The notes: generated from the letters alone by a model not told the origin. A DNA stretch of 64,000 nucleotides from Bromus sterilis (GCA_950022295.1 OX465596.1:122616501-122680500); one strand, 5' to 3'; shown: positions 1-11,097, counted from the stretch's first letter. Translations and numbers: made by a program.

Positions 1-339
1 AGGATCAAAGTCACCTTGCATCATGTTAAAAATTTCAAAAGAAATCATTTGAAATGAAAATCAAACTCAAATGGGAGAAGGAGCCCCCCCCCAGATGAAT
101 TAATTCAAAAGGCCAGAAATAAATCTTCTCAAAAAATTCATGTTTGATTTTTGAAAAGTCTTATAAATGAGTGTGATCACATATCAAGTGATGTGGGACC
201 CACCCCATGCTCATGGATTTTTCAAATATTCAAACGATTCCTTGGAATTAATCAAAAACCCCTATTTGAGTTCAGATTCAAATATTTTGAATTTTAAAAA
301 GTGCCAATCAAATGGCTACTCTATATTATTATGAGGCCA

Positions 340-347
340 TATAAAAA
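340..347 (+). promoter_or_regulatory. T1 5' LTR TATA box
   Basis: TATAAAAA lies in an AT-rich stretch just before the GC-rich leader. The same motif is kept in the 3' LTR at 7958. If it is the promoter, the transcript starts near 370 and U3 is only about 400 bases long, leaving a very long R region. Confidence 0.6.
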
Positions 348-2056
348 GTTCTAGCATTTTAGAAAATGGCTAGGTATTTATTTTAGCTAGCTAAAAAAAA
401 TGTCAGAAGAAAACAGAAAAGAAAAATAAGAAAAAGAAGCAGAGAAGCTTACCTCTCGCCCAGGGGCGAGGCCCACTCACCTCAGCTGGCCCAGCCCACC
501 TGGAGGGGCTACATGCGTCTTCTACCCCTCCAGGCAGGCAAGCAGGTCGCCGGTGAGCGGCGAGGGCGCGCCAAGAAGCTCCCTGCTTCCCTGGACCTTA
601 GCCCCTCGCCCGGAGACGTCTGGGAGACGCCCAGCTCCATTCCCCTCCCTCCAGAGCCACCTCCCCCTCCACCCTTACCGTGTTCGTCGTCGACAAAAGA
701 AACCGCCGGAGCACGACGACGCGCCCGCGTGGCCATCGACGTCCCGGAGCCCGTTGAAGCTGTCCCCCGTGTCCCCCTTCGAGCGCATCACCGAGTTTCA
801 GAAGATGGCGTGGCCGGAGCCCACCTAGCCGACGAATTCGAGCTCGAGCCGCCGCCGGAGCCGAAAGAGATCGACGTCGATTACCTCGCCGTCAAGCCCT
901 CCCAGCTCAATCCGTCACCGCCGTTGAACTCCTGGTGAGCAGGCGGTTCAAACCCCTCTATTCCCTCCCCCTATTGCTGCCTCTGTCACGATCCGCCATG
1001 AAGGCCGAAGAAGCTCGCCGCCGTTGACGTCCCCCCTAGCTCCCGTGCTCCCCGCGTTGCTCCAGTGCGCACGTTTGAATCCCAGCTTCCCCAGCTTGCG
1101 CACGCACCACTGCCCGGTCCAAATCGCGCACGCTAGCTCCATCCCCAACCTCGCCGGACTTCTGTTTCCGCCCAGCACGTCGCCGTCGTCGCTCCAGACC
1201 TCCCCGTGACCCCTGGCTACCTCTATTCGATGCACGGCGCCACCAGGAACACGCCGGTGCCCTCCCCGTCGCCTCCCGTGCCCAGAATCCCAATCCCGAG
1301 CAACTCCGGCGACTACAGTACCTCGCCCGCGACGACCCCTCCATTAGAGCTTAACCACAGAGCTTAATTAAGCTTAATCCCCCCCACAGTGACTTCCATG
1401 TGGGCCCAAGGCCACACTTAACCCCCTAGTTAAGTTTAAATCGAAATAAACAGTTTTAATTAAACAACAGAGGCTGACCAGTGGGTCCCCCTTGTCAGTG
1501 GCCCCCCTGACGCCATGCTGATGTCACAGTGACGTAGTAAAAGGAATTTCTAATTATAGAATAAATCCAGAAATTCCAGAAAATAAGTGAAACTTGGAAA
1601 ATTTATAGAAAATTTATATTAACTCCAAATTTAACAAATAATATATGAAAAATGATCAAGAGAAAATAATCTATCCAAATATCCAACTTTCAACCATGTT
1701 TGAGTTGAATTTAAAATGGGACCAGTAGCATTTGTTATTTGGTTTAAATGGAATTAAATCAAATTCATTTCAAATGCTTTTGCAATTTGAACCATAGCAA
1801 CATACCACATTATACTTGAACTTCAGAGGCATATCATACACATTTCAAAATGGTTTAACTTGATCAAACAATGTCATATGCAACTTGGCTAATTTGGAAA
1901 TCATATGTGGAGTTTAAATTTGCAAATTCAATTGCAAATACCCCATTTAAGTGGAATTGCTTCACTCATCACAGCATATACATCAAGTTTCAACCTTCAA
2001 CCATGTGATTGTGCATTGTATTTACTTTGCAACCTTGTTTGTTGTTTGTCGAGTAG

Positions 2057-3318
2057 AGGTGGAACCGGAACAGGAGGCAGCCCCCTTTGTTGAAGACCCT
2101 GAACCCGAACCTCGTCATCAAGGCAAGCAAACCCCCATTGATCATGTCGATAAAATCCCAATTCCCTCTCATGTCTCGCTTATGCATTGTATAGGATGAT
2201 TACCATGCTACGTTTCTACCGCATAGATGAACCCATTCCTTTGCATGACCTATCATTTGTCACAGTAGTAAGAAAACCACAATCCTAGCAAATGTAGGAG
2301 TTGTTTGATATCATGTGACCCCTGCAATTGTTACTGCTTATTTCATGCTTAGAGTGATACAATGTTGATACTGTTATGTGAGTCGGGATGGTAGTGATCA
2401 TGTTGATGTTGGTGGAAAGGTGTTGGTGAATCTACCCTAATACAAGGTGAACGATGAGAGGCTGTGTAGGAGTACACAGTGGGTTGTCTCGTTGAACACC
2501 GCCCTAAGTCCGAGTTCTTGTGTGGTGATCCAAGATGAAGAGTACAACCACACATTGGGCTCATTGACCCCTCTCAACCTATTAACTCATCCCTTTCGAT
2601 GTCCAGATGTCGCAGTAGTTCGGAGTTCTGGCAGGTTTGTGGCCTGGCTGCTAAGTGAGAGAACGGCTCAACCGAGACCGGCTTATGCACCACGCACACA
2701 TCATCTGGGTCCACTTCGGTAAACCGGCCGGGTTCACGATAGTGGTAGCCAACCCAGGTAGGCGGCTTTCTTGGACTAGATCGGCTATGAGGTAACAGTT
2801 GTGGTGAGCATCCTCGCTGACACCCCTTGAATGGTGTCGAGATCAAAGGCTGTAACTGATGATCATGTGTGTGTAGCGGTACACCCCTGCAGGGTTAAGA
2901 AAACTATTCGAATAGCCGCGTCCGCGGTTAAGGACTGCTTGGAAAGCTTAGCTTGATTATTAGACAACTTGAACTGGATACTTATAAAACTTACCAAGAT
3001 AAGCGTGAGTGCTATGGCGTGCTTTCTCGTGGGGAAGTCGAGGAAGGCACCATAGTGGTGTAATTGGTTGGAGATGTAGTAGACTCGTGTACGCTTCTTA
3101 CCTCAAAGTCTGGTACTCGTAGTTCAGGACTAGCCAAGTCAAAGCTGGCACTTCTGCAATTGAACCCCACCTCCATTTACCTTGATACATGTGCATGAGT
3201 AGTATAGCTCCTGTGTAAGTCTTGCTGAGTACGACTTTGTACTCACGTTTGCTTATTCTATGTTTTAGAAGAACCCACTGACCCCGAAGGTAGCTTCTTC
3301 ACCGAGCTCGACGACTGA
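2057..3318 (+). CDS. Candidate spliced ORF inside T1 5' LTR (two acidic exons)
   Basis: Function unknown. Exon-like block 2057-2122 follows a pyrimidine-rich tract ending in TAG and encodes 21 residues, including [10 protein letters not shown]. It ends in AAG before GCAAGC, which would be a GC-type donor. Block 3269-3318 follows CTATGTTTTAG and encodes an acidic tail including PTDPEG and ELDD, then TGA. Both junctions are phase 1, so the blocks join in frame. AATAAA follows about 180 bases after the stop. A first exon in the GC-rich leader (donor at 935) is likely, but its reading frame is not resolved. An alternative Ser/Thr-rich frame is also open across the last block. This is inference from conservation between families. 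Confidence 0.35.
2885..2927 (+). promoter_or_regulatory. Triple-palindrome module, T1 5' LTR
   Basis: Three symmetric units occur in a row: CCCTGCAGGG at 2885-2894, CTATTCGAATAG at 2904-2915 and CCGCGTCCGCGG at 2916-2927. The last has arms CCGC and GCGG around GTCC. The same trio recurs in all other long LTRs that span this part. It lies between the TATA box and AATAAA, so it would be in R and present at both ends of the RNA. Confidence 0.65.
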
Positions 3319-3500
3319 AGACCAAGCTAGTGTAGTCCCAGTCAGACGACTGGTTCCCTCGTGGAGGGCTTGTGTTTAAATAAGGCTTCTTAAGCCATTT
3401 GTTAAACTTGTCTGTACTCAGACCTACTTTGCTTCCGCTTGTCTGTTGTAATGTTGGATCACATGCTTGTGATCTCTGTGTGCACTCTGTGAGAGTTATC

Positions 3501-3506
3501 AATAAA
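3501..3506 (+). terminator. T1 5' LTR poly(A) signal
   Basis: AATAAA lies about 540 bases before the LTR end and is kept at 11098 in the 3' LTR and at homologous places in T3. It would mark the R/U5 border. Confidence 0.5.
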
Positions 3507-3956
3507 ATGTATACTTTGTAGAGAATTCCAATGATACATGTTGTTCATACAAGGCATGTGTGATGTGTGTATGTTTATAACATGCATGTCTTAGTATGGG
3601 TTTTCGAGACATTGTTTGTGATCTGGCTGGCGGTGTTTCATACACCAAGTGGCCCTTAGATGTGCGCAGCTTGGGGCATCGCAATGCGATTGATCGAGAC
3701 TCTGTCTCGTGCACACTTTGATGTATGATCGATCCCGCCCTAGACCCAGACTAAGTGATCGGGCTGGAGTAAGTCTATGTAAGAGTTATGAGATAGTCGA
3801 CAGTATGGTTGAGGCGACTTGTCTTTGAATATGGGAGTTCATCTCCCGTATCATTAGATTTGTGTGCGGACGATGAGGACCCATCTCAGTTGATCATCTT
3901 TCCTGGATGGGATGCCCCTCACGTACGATGCTTTCCAAGAACGTTCTGTGCTGGGC

Positions 3957-3974
3957 CTTGTCTTCTTAGACAAG
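3957..3974 (+). other. U5 hairpin near the primer-binding site (T1)
   Basis: CTTGTCT, TCTT, AGACAAG forms a perfect 7 bp stem with a 4-base loop, about 75 bases before the LTR end. The same stem is found in both T2 LTRs, both T3 LTRs and, with one wobble pair, in S1. It is broken (AGAAAAG) in the T1 3' LTR. Confidence 0.6.
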
Positions 3975-4051
3975 TGGGTACGGTTCTCGGCTCTCCATAT
4001 GACTATGTCGTAGTGGGACTTGCATACGCTAACCCCGGGTACCGACAGACT

Positions 4052-4063
4052 TGGTATCAGAGC
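4052..4063 (+). other. T1 primer-binding site
   Basis: TGGTATCAGAGC is complementary to the 3' end of plant initiator methionine tRNA, the usual primer for this group. It starts four bases after the LTR end. Confidence 0.9.
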
Positions 4064-4718
4064 AGGACTGACTGTAGGATTATCAGCCTTGGCCGAAGTC
4101 GAGTCTAGCTTGCTATAGTTATATAGTTACTCTGGGTATATAAGGGAACAACGTAAGCCCTCTTTTTCTCCTTACCTCATCGTTCTGAGTTCTGAGTCAC
4201 CCTCATCTTGTTCTACAGGAAGATAGGACTAGGCTCACCTCTGTCTGATTAGAACATCTGGTTGTTTGCTTCCTTGTATCCGTAGGAAAGTTGTGTCCGG
4301 TTTCCTAGCATTGTTGTAATGCTGATTTCTTACATCGTATTATGTAAGTGTTGTATCTACATTGAAAGAAAATTGTTTTCTTGCAATTATAGCCGTTATG
4401 TTGCCCGAGTCATTCCAAGTTTCTTCATAATCTGATGCGTTTGCAAAATCCTTCTATCTATTTCGGATGTCTTTCCAGAAGAATTGTTAGGTGGCATACC
4501 CGACAGTTCCATAGAGTTTGTTGTAGGTTTTCTTCTAGAAACCTATATTGATGCATTTGCAGCTCTTCCTCCCACTTTACATGTCTTCTAGCCAGAAGAA
4601 CCACACTAACCATCGTGTTGGGGTACTTTTCTACTCTGACATATCTGTTGTAGCCCCTAGTAACCCATGGTCATCCTCAAGAAAACCATCCAGTAACCCA
4701 ACTCCTTAAACCTAGTCA
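4064..4718 (+). other. T1 leader and deletion/patchwork junction
   Basis: No intact gene. TATATAA lies at 4137-4143, and a splice-donor-like CAAC/GTAAGC has its GT at 4153. The leader matches that of T2 down to about 4464, where T2 has the acceptor and ATG of ORF0. In T1 the text jumps there to GGATGTCTTTCC, a polymerase sequence found before RT in T3. From about 4480 to 4718 it is a diverged, stop-containing patch that resembles the protease-RT linker only in places, for example CCCGACAG at 4500. Gag and protease are lost at this junction. Confidence 0.6.
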
Positions 4719-5270
4719 CCCGACAGATGTGTAGAGTTCATAGTGGATCTTATGCCAGGAACCGCACCAATTTCTAGACGCCCATACAAAATGGCCCCAC
4801 GTGAGTTAGCTGAGCTTAAAACCCAACTTGAAGCTTTGTTGGAAAAAGGCTTCATCCGCCCTAGCTCATCGCCATGGGGTTGCCCCATTCTGTTCGTAAC
4901 GAAGAAAGATGGAACAGAAAGGATGTGCGTAGACTATCGCCCGCTAAATTTAGCGACGATAAAGAACAAGTACCCACTGCCCAGGATCAATGATCTTTAT
5001 GATCAACTTGATGGATCCTCTGTCTTCTCCAAGATGGATTTGAGATTAGGTTATCATCAAATCAAAATCCGAAACGAGGACATTCCCAAAACGGATTTTA
5101 CTACTCGTTATGGTTTTTACGAGTACACCGTCATGTCCTTTGGTTTAACCAATTCCCCCGCCACTTTCTTGCGCATGATGAATTCAATCTTCATGGAGTA
5201 CCTAGATAAATTTGTTGTACTTTATCTCGATGACATTCTCATCTACTCGAAGAACATGCCGAACACCTAA
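4719..5270 (+). pseudogene. pol: T1 pol: reverse transcriptase N-terminal part
   Basis: Starts mid-protein at the linker before RT (PDRCVEFIV) and carries RT motifs including [26 protein letters not shown] and the catalytic YLDD box at 5223-5234. The frame ends early at 5268-5270. Compared with T3, ten bases are missing between two GAAC repeats near 5253, which shifts the frame. No ATG of its own is expected, because in intact relatives it is part of a gag-pol polyprotein. Confidence 0.9.
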
Positions 5271-5278
5271 GGCTGGTA

Positions 5279-5890
5279 TTGATGAAACTTAAAGAGCATC
5301 GCCTGTATGCTAAATTCTCCAAGTGTGAATTTTGGCTACCAGAAGTGACCTACTTAGGCCACCTGACTTCTGCAAAAGGCATTGCTGTGAATCCCGAGAG
5401 AGTTCAGGCCGTCCTTGACTGGACTCCACCTGAATCGGTTAAGCAAGTTAGGAGTTTTCTTGGCCTAGCCAGCTATTGCCGCCGCTTCGTCGAGAACTTT
5501 TCTAAAGTTGCAAAGCCTCTAACTGAACTCCTCAAGAAAGATAAGAAATCCCTATGGACTCCCAAGTGCGAGGAAAGCTTTCAAGAGCTAAAAAGGAGAT
5601 TGACTTCTACACCCATACTTGCGCCTCCAGACACCAAAAAGGATTTCGAGATCTTTTGTGACGCATCACGGCAAGGGTTAGGATGCATACTTCTGCAAGA
5701 TAGACATGTGGTCGCTTATGCTTCACGCCAGTTGCGGCCACATGAAGAGAACTATCCTACCCATGACCTTGAACTCGCTGCCGTAGTTCATGCCCTAACA
5801 ACTTGGCAACATTACCTCCTTGGTAATCGTTGTGAGATCTATTCCGACCACCAAAGCCTCAAATACATTTTTCACCCAGCCAGATCTTAA
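5279..5890 (+). pseudogene. pol: T1 pol: RT thumb/connection and RNase H
   Basis: Second frame segment after the ten-base deletion. It covers the RT C-terminal part ([24 protein letters not shown]) and most of RNase H. RNase H residues are visible in the blocks [22 protein letters not shown] and [10 protein letters not shown]. An additional T near 5868, in a run of T before CACCCAGCC, shifts the frame. The last residues of this segment are therefore out of frame. Confidence 0.9.
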
Positions 5891-7607
5891 CCTCATGCAA
5901 AGACGCTGGATTGAGTTGATAAAAGATTACAACGTAGGAATTTCTTACACCCCAGGCAAAGCCAATGTCATGGTTGATGCACTAAGTCGTAAGTCGTATT
6001 GTAACAACCTCATGTTACAACAGTATCAACCACTTCTTCATGAGGAATTCTGCAAACTCAATCTTGAGATTTTTCCTCATGGCTATCTTTCTACCTTGGT
6101 GGCGAAACCAACTCTTGAGGATCAAATCATAGTTTCCCAAAGGCATGCACGAGGTGTTCGCCGGATCAAGGAGAACATTGCTAGCGGAGTTGCTAAATGT
6201 TTCTCCACAGATAGCAAGGGAATGGTATTCTTTGGAAATCGTTTGTTAGTACCTAAGAATAGGGAACTAAGGCAACTCATCCTCAAGGAAGCCCATGACA
6301 CACCCCTCTCGACTCATCCCGGTAGCACAAAAATATACCGAGATCTACGCCAGAGATTTTGGTGGACTAGGATGAAGAGAGACATTGCTCGATTTGCTGA
6401 CGAATGTGATGTTTGTCGTCGCATTAAGGCAGAACACCAAAGACCTGCTGGTACACTTCAACCTTTTCCTATTCCAGAGTGGAAATGGGACAAAGTCGGT
6501 ATGGACTTCATCACCGGCTTTACAAAAACCCAGAAAGTAAATGATGCCATCTTCGTTGTCATAGATAGAATTTCCAAATTTTCTCACTTCCTTCCAGTTC
6601 GCGAGTCAATAACTTCTAGCCAGTTAGCGGACTTGTACGTCTCTAGAATTGTATCCCTTCACGGTGTTCCTTTGGAAATCAATTCTGATCGTGGTAGCCT
6701 TTTCACCTCTAGATTTTGGGGAAGCTTTCAGAATGCTATGGGAACTCATCTCTCCTTTAGTACAGCTTTCCATCCTCAGTCTTGCGGTCAAGTCGAAAGG
6801 GTTAACCAAATTCTTGAAGACATGCTCAGAGCTTGTGTTATCCCATTCGGACAGAATTGGGAGAAGTCTCTGCCATCCGCCGAATTTGCTTATAACAATA
6901 GTTTTCAATCTAGTCTGAACATGGCTCCTTTTGAACTCCTATATGGACGACGATGTAGAACACCTTTAAACTGGTCAGAAACCGGTGAAAGACAATTCTT
7001 TGGACCGGATATGATCAAGGAAGCAGAAGAGCAAGTTCGCATTGTTCGTGATCAATTGAAAGCAGCCCAGTCTCGTCAGAAAAGCTACTATGATCGTCAT
7101 CATAGGCAAGAGAGCTACAATCTGGATGAGAAGGCTTACCTTCGGGTTACTCCTCTGAAGGGAACCCAACGTTTAGGTATCAAAGGCAAGTTGGCCCCAC
7201 GTTACATCGGACCTTTCTGCATTCTTGCTAAACGTGGAGAAGTTTCCTACCAAATTGAACTACCCCCGCACCTTTCCCGAGTGCATGATGTATTCCATGT
7301 GTCCCAACTCAGGCGTTGCTTCAAGGACCCCATCCGCGAAGTCGACCATGAAACGCATGATCTCCAAGATGACCTTTCTTATCGAGAGTACCCCGTTCGT
7401 ATTCTTGATTCCGCAGAGCGTGTCACTCGTCGTCAGAAGATTAAGTTTCTGAAAGTGCAATGGTCACACCACTCGGAGAGAGAAGCTCCGTGGGAAAGAG
7501 AAGACCGTCTCTGTGCCGAGTATCCCTCCTTCCTCCCGCAGACTTCTGAATCTCGGGACGAGATTCTGTTGAGTGGGGGCGAGTTGTCAGAAACCTCTGT
7601 TAGGTAA
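5869..7607 (+). pseudogene. pol: T1 pol: RNase H end, integrase, chromodomain-like tail
   Basis: A long open stretch of about 580 codons. The N-terminal integrase zinc finger has two histidines in the [12 protein letters not shown] stretch and a CDVC pair near 6407. The catalytic triad is D (6504), D (6687) and E (6795), in the contexts [16 protein letters not shown] and [12 protein letters not shown]-type module and a chromodomain-like tail ([18 protein letters not shown]) follow. The tail has EAPWE where the other copies have EATWE. The frame runs 23 bases into the 3' LTR. The integrase part itself shows no stop. Confidence 0.9.
7571..7583 (+). other. T1 polypurine tract
   Basis: GAGTGGGGGCGAG ends one base before the 3' LTR and is the expected plus-strand primer site. 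It overlaps the end of pol. Confidence 0.75.
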
Positions 7608-7957
7608 AGTGCTAGGATCAATGTCACCTTGCATCATGTTAAAATTTTCAAAATAAATCATTTGAAATCAAAATCAAAATCAAATGGGAGAAGGAACCCC
7701 CCCCCAGATGAATTAATTCAAAAGGCCAGAAATAAATCTTCTCCAAAAATTCATGTTTGATTTTTTAAAAGTCTTATAAATGAGTGTGATCACATATCAA
7801 GTGATGTGGGACCGTCCCCATGCTCATGGATTTTTCAAATATTCAAACAGTGCCTTGGAATTAATCAAAAACCCCTATTTGAGTTAAGATTCAAATATTT
7901 TGAATTTTAAAAAGTGCCAAACTTTATAAATGGCTAGTCTATATTATTATGAGGCCA

Positions 7958-7965
7958 TATAAAAA
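7958..7965 (+). promoter_or_regulatory. T1 3' LTR TATA box
   Basis: TATAAAAA in the same context as at 340. Confidence 0.6.
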
Positions 7966-9673
7966 GTTCTAGCATTTAGAAAATGGCTAGGTATTTATTT
8001 TAGCTAGCCAAAACAAATGTCAGAAGAAAACAGAAAAGAAAAATAAGAAAAAGAAGCAGAGAAGCTTACCTCTCGCCCAGGGGCGAGGCCCACTCACCTC
8101 AGCCGGCCAGCCCACCTGGAGGGGGTACATGCGTCTTCTTCCCCTCCAGGAAAGCAAGCAGGTCGCCCGCGAGCGGCGAGGGCGCGCCAGGCTCCCTGCT
8201 TCCCAGGACCTTATCCCATCGCCCGGAGACGTCTGGGAGACGCCGAGCTCCATTCCCCTCTCTCCAGAGCCACCTCCCCCTCCTTCCTCGCCGTGTTCGT
8301 CGTCGACAGAAGAAACCGCCGGAGCACGACGACGCGCCCGCGTGGCCATCGACGTCCCGGAGCCCAATGAAGCTGTCCCCGTGTCCCCCTTCGAGCGCAT
8401 CACCGAGCTGCAGAAGATGGCGTGGCCGGAGCCCACCTAGCCGACGAATTCGAGCTCGAGCCGCCACCGAAGCCGAAAGAGATCGACGTCGATTACCTCG
8501 CCGTCAAGCCCTCCCAGCTCAAGCCGTCACCACCGTTGAACTCTTGGTGAGCAGGCAGTTCAAACCCCTCTCTTCCCGCCCCCTATTGCTGCCTCTGTCA
8601 CGATCCGCCATGAAGGTCGAAGAAGATCGCCGCCGTTGACATCCCCCCCCTAGCTGCCGTGCTCCCCGCATTGCTCCAGTGCACGTGTTTGACTCCCAGC
8701 TTCCCGAGCTTGTGAACGCACCACTGCCCGGTCCAAATCGCGCATGCTAGCTCCATCCCCAACCTCGCCGGACTTCTGTTTCCGCCCAGCACGTCGCCGT
8801 CGTCGCTCCAGACCTCTCCGTGACCCCTGGCTACCTCCATTCGATGCACGGCGCCACCAGGAACACGCCGGTGCCCTCCCCGTCGCCTCCCGTGCCCAAA
8901 ATCCCGATCTCGAGAAACTCCGGCGACTACAGTACCTCGCCGGCGACGACCCCTCCATTAGAGCTTAACCACAGAGTTTAATTAAGCTTAATCCCCCCCC
9001 CCACAGTGACTGCCATGTGGGCCCAAGGCCACACTTAACCCCCTGGGTAAGTTTAAATCGAAATAAACTATTTTAATTAAACAAAAGAGGCTAACCAGTG
9101 GGTCCCCCTTGTCAGTGGCCCCCCTGACGCCATGTTGATGTCAAAGTGACGCAGTAAAAGGAATTTCTAATTATAGAATAAATCCAGATATTCCAGAAAA
9201 TAAGTGAAACTTTGAAAAATTATAGAAAATTCATATTAACTCCAAATTTAACAAATAATATATGAAAAATGATCAAGAGAAAATAATCTATCCAAATATC
9301 CAACTTTCAACCATGTTTGAGTTGAATTTAAAATGGGACCAGTAGAATTTGCTATTTGGTTTAAATGGAATTAAATCAAATTCATTTCAAATGATTTTGC
9401 AATTTGAACCATAGCAACATACCACATTATACTTGAACTTCAGAGGCATATCATACACATTTCAAAATGGTTTAACTTGATCAAACAATGTCATATGGAA
9501 CTTGGCTAATTTGGAAATCATATGTGGAGTTTAAATTTGCAAATTCAATTGCAAATACCCCATTTAAGTGGAATTGCTTCACACATCACAGCATATACAT
9601 CAAGTTTCAACCTTCAACCATGTGATTGTGCATTGTATTTACTTTGCTACCTTGTTTGTTGTTTGTCGAGTAG

Positions 9674-10915
9674 AGGTGGAACCGGAACAGGAGGCAGCCC
9701 CCTTCGTTGAAGACCATGAACCCGAACCTCGTCAGCAAGGCAAGCAAACCCCCATTGATCATGTCGATAAAATCCTAATTCCCTCTCATGTCTTGCTTAT
9801 GCATTGTATAGGATGATTACCATGCTACGTTTCTACCGCATGGATGAACCCATTTGTCACAGTAGTAAGAAAACCACAATCCTAGCAAATCTAGGAGTTG
9901 TTTGATATCATGTGACCCTTGCAATTGTTACTGCTTATTGCATGCTTAGATTGATACAATGTTGATACTGTTATGTGAGTCGGGATGGTAGTGATCATGT
10001 TGACGTTGGTGGAAAGGTGTTGGTGAATCTACCCTAATACAAGGTGAACGATGAGAGGCTGTGTAGGAGTACACAGTGGGTTGTCTCGTTGAACACCGCC
10101 CTAAGTCTGAGTTCTTGAGTGGTGATCCAAGATGAAGAGTACAACCACACATTGGGCTCACTGACCCCTCTCAACCTATTAACTCATCCCTTTCGATGTC
10201 CAGATGTTGCAGTAGTTCGGAGTTCTGGTAGGTTTGTGGACTGGCTGCTAAGTGAGAGAACGGCTTAACCGAGACCGGCTTATGCACCACGCACACATCA
10301 TCTGGGTCCACTTCGGTAAACCGACCGGGTTCACGATAGTGGTAGCCAACCCAGGTAGGCGGCTTTCTTGGACTAGATCGGCTATGAGGTAACAGTTGTG
10401 GTGAGCATCCTCGCTGACACCCCTTGAATGGTGTCGAGATCAAAGGCGGTAACTAATGATCATGTGTGTGTAGCGGTACACCCCTGCAGGGTTAACAAAA
10501 CTATTCGAATAACCGCGTCCGCGGTTAAGGACTGCTTGGAAAGCTTAGCTTGATTATTAGACAACTTGAACTGGATACTTATAAAACTTACCAAGATAAG
10601 CGTGAGTGCTATGGCGTTCTTTCTCGTGGGGAAGTCGAGGAAGGCACCATAGTGGTGTAATTTGTTGGAGATGTAGTGGCCTCGTGTACGCTTCTTACGT
10701 CAAAGTATGGTACTCGTATTTCAGGACTAGCCAAGTCAAAGTTGGCACTTCTGCAATTGAACCCCACCTCCCTTTACCTTGATACATGTGCATGAGTAGT
10801 ATAGCTCCTATGTAAGTCTTGCTGAGTACGACTTTGTACTCACGTTTTCTTATTCTATGTTATAGATGAACCCACTGACCCCGAAGGTGGCTTCTTCATC
10901 GAGCTCGACGACTGA
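9674..10915 (+). CDS. Candidate spliced ORF inside T1 3' LTR
   Basis: Same layout as in the 5' LTR. Block 9674-9739 follows GTCGAGTAG and keeps 21 codons with PFVEDHEPEPRQQ, then GCAAGC. Block 10866-10915 follows TATAG and encodes [12 protein letters not shown] and TGA. Phase 1 is kept at both junctions and neither block has a stop, although the upstream acceptor region has changed. Unknown function; coding status is inferred. Confidence 0.33.
10482..10524 (+). promoter_or_regulatory. Triple-palindrome module, T1 3' LTR
   Basis: CCCTGCAGGG (10482) and CCGCGTCCGCGG (10513) are intact. The middle unit is CTATTCGAATAA, with one outer mismatch. Confidence 0.6.
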
Positions 10916-11097
10916 AGACCAAGCTAGTGTAGTCCCAGTCAGACGACTGGTTCCCTCGTGGAGGGCTTGTGTTTAAATAAGGCTTCTTAAGCCATTTGTT
11001 AAACTTGTCTGTACTCAGACCTACTTTGCTTCCGCTTGTCTGTTGTAATGTTGGATCACATGCTTGTGATCTCTGTGTGCACTCTGTGAGAGTTATC

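Larger units (their letters stand above)
1..4047 (+). repeat. T1 5' LTR (first 29 bp outside window)
   Basis: Matches 7614-11642 over its whole length. It has an AT-rich promoter part with a TATA box near 340 and a GC-rich leader (about 480-1330) whose 3' part contains a GTGAGC splice-donor-like site at 935. An AT-rich stretch, an acidic exon-like block at 2057, a palindrome cluster at 2885, a second exon-like block at 3269 and a poly(A) signal at 3501 follow. It ends in CCGACA, followed three bases later by the primer-binding site. Confidence 0.95.
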
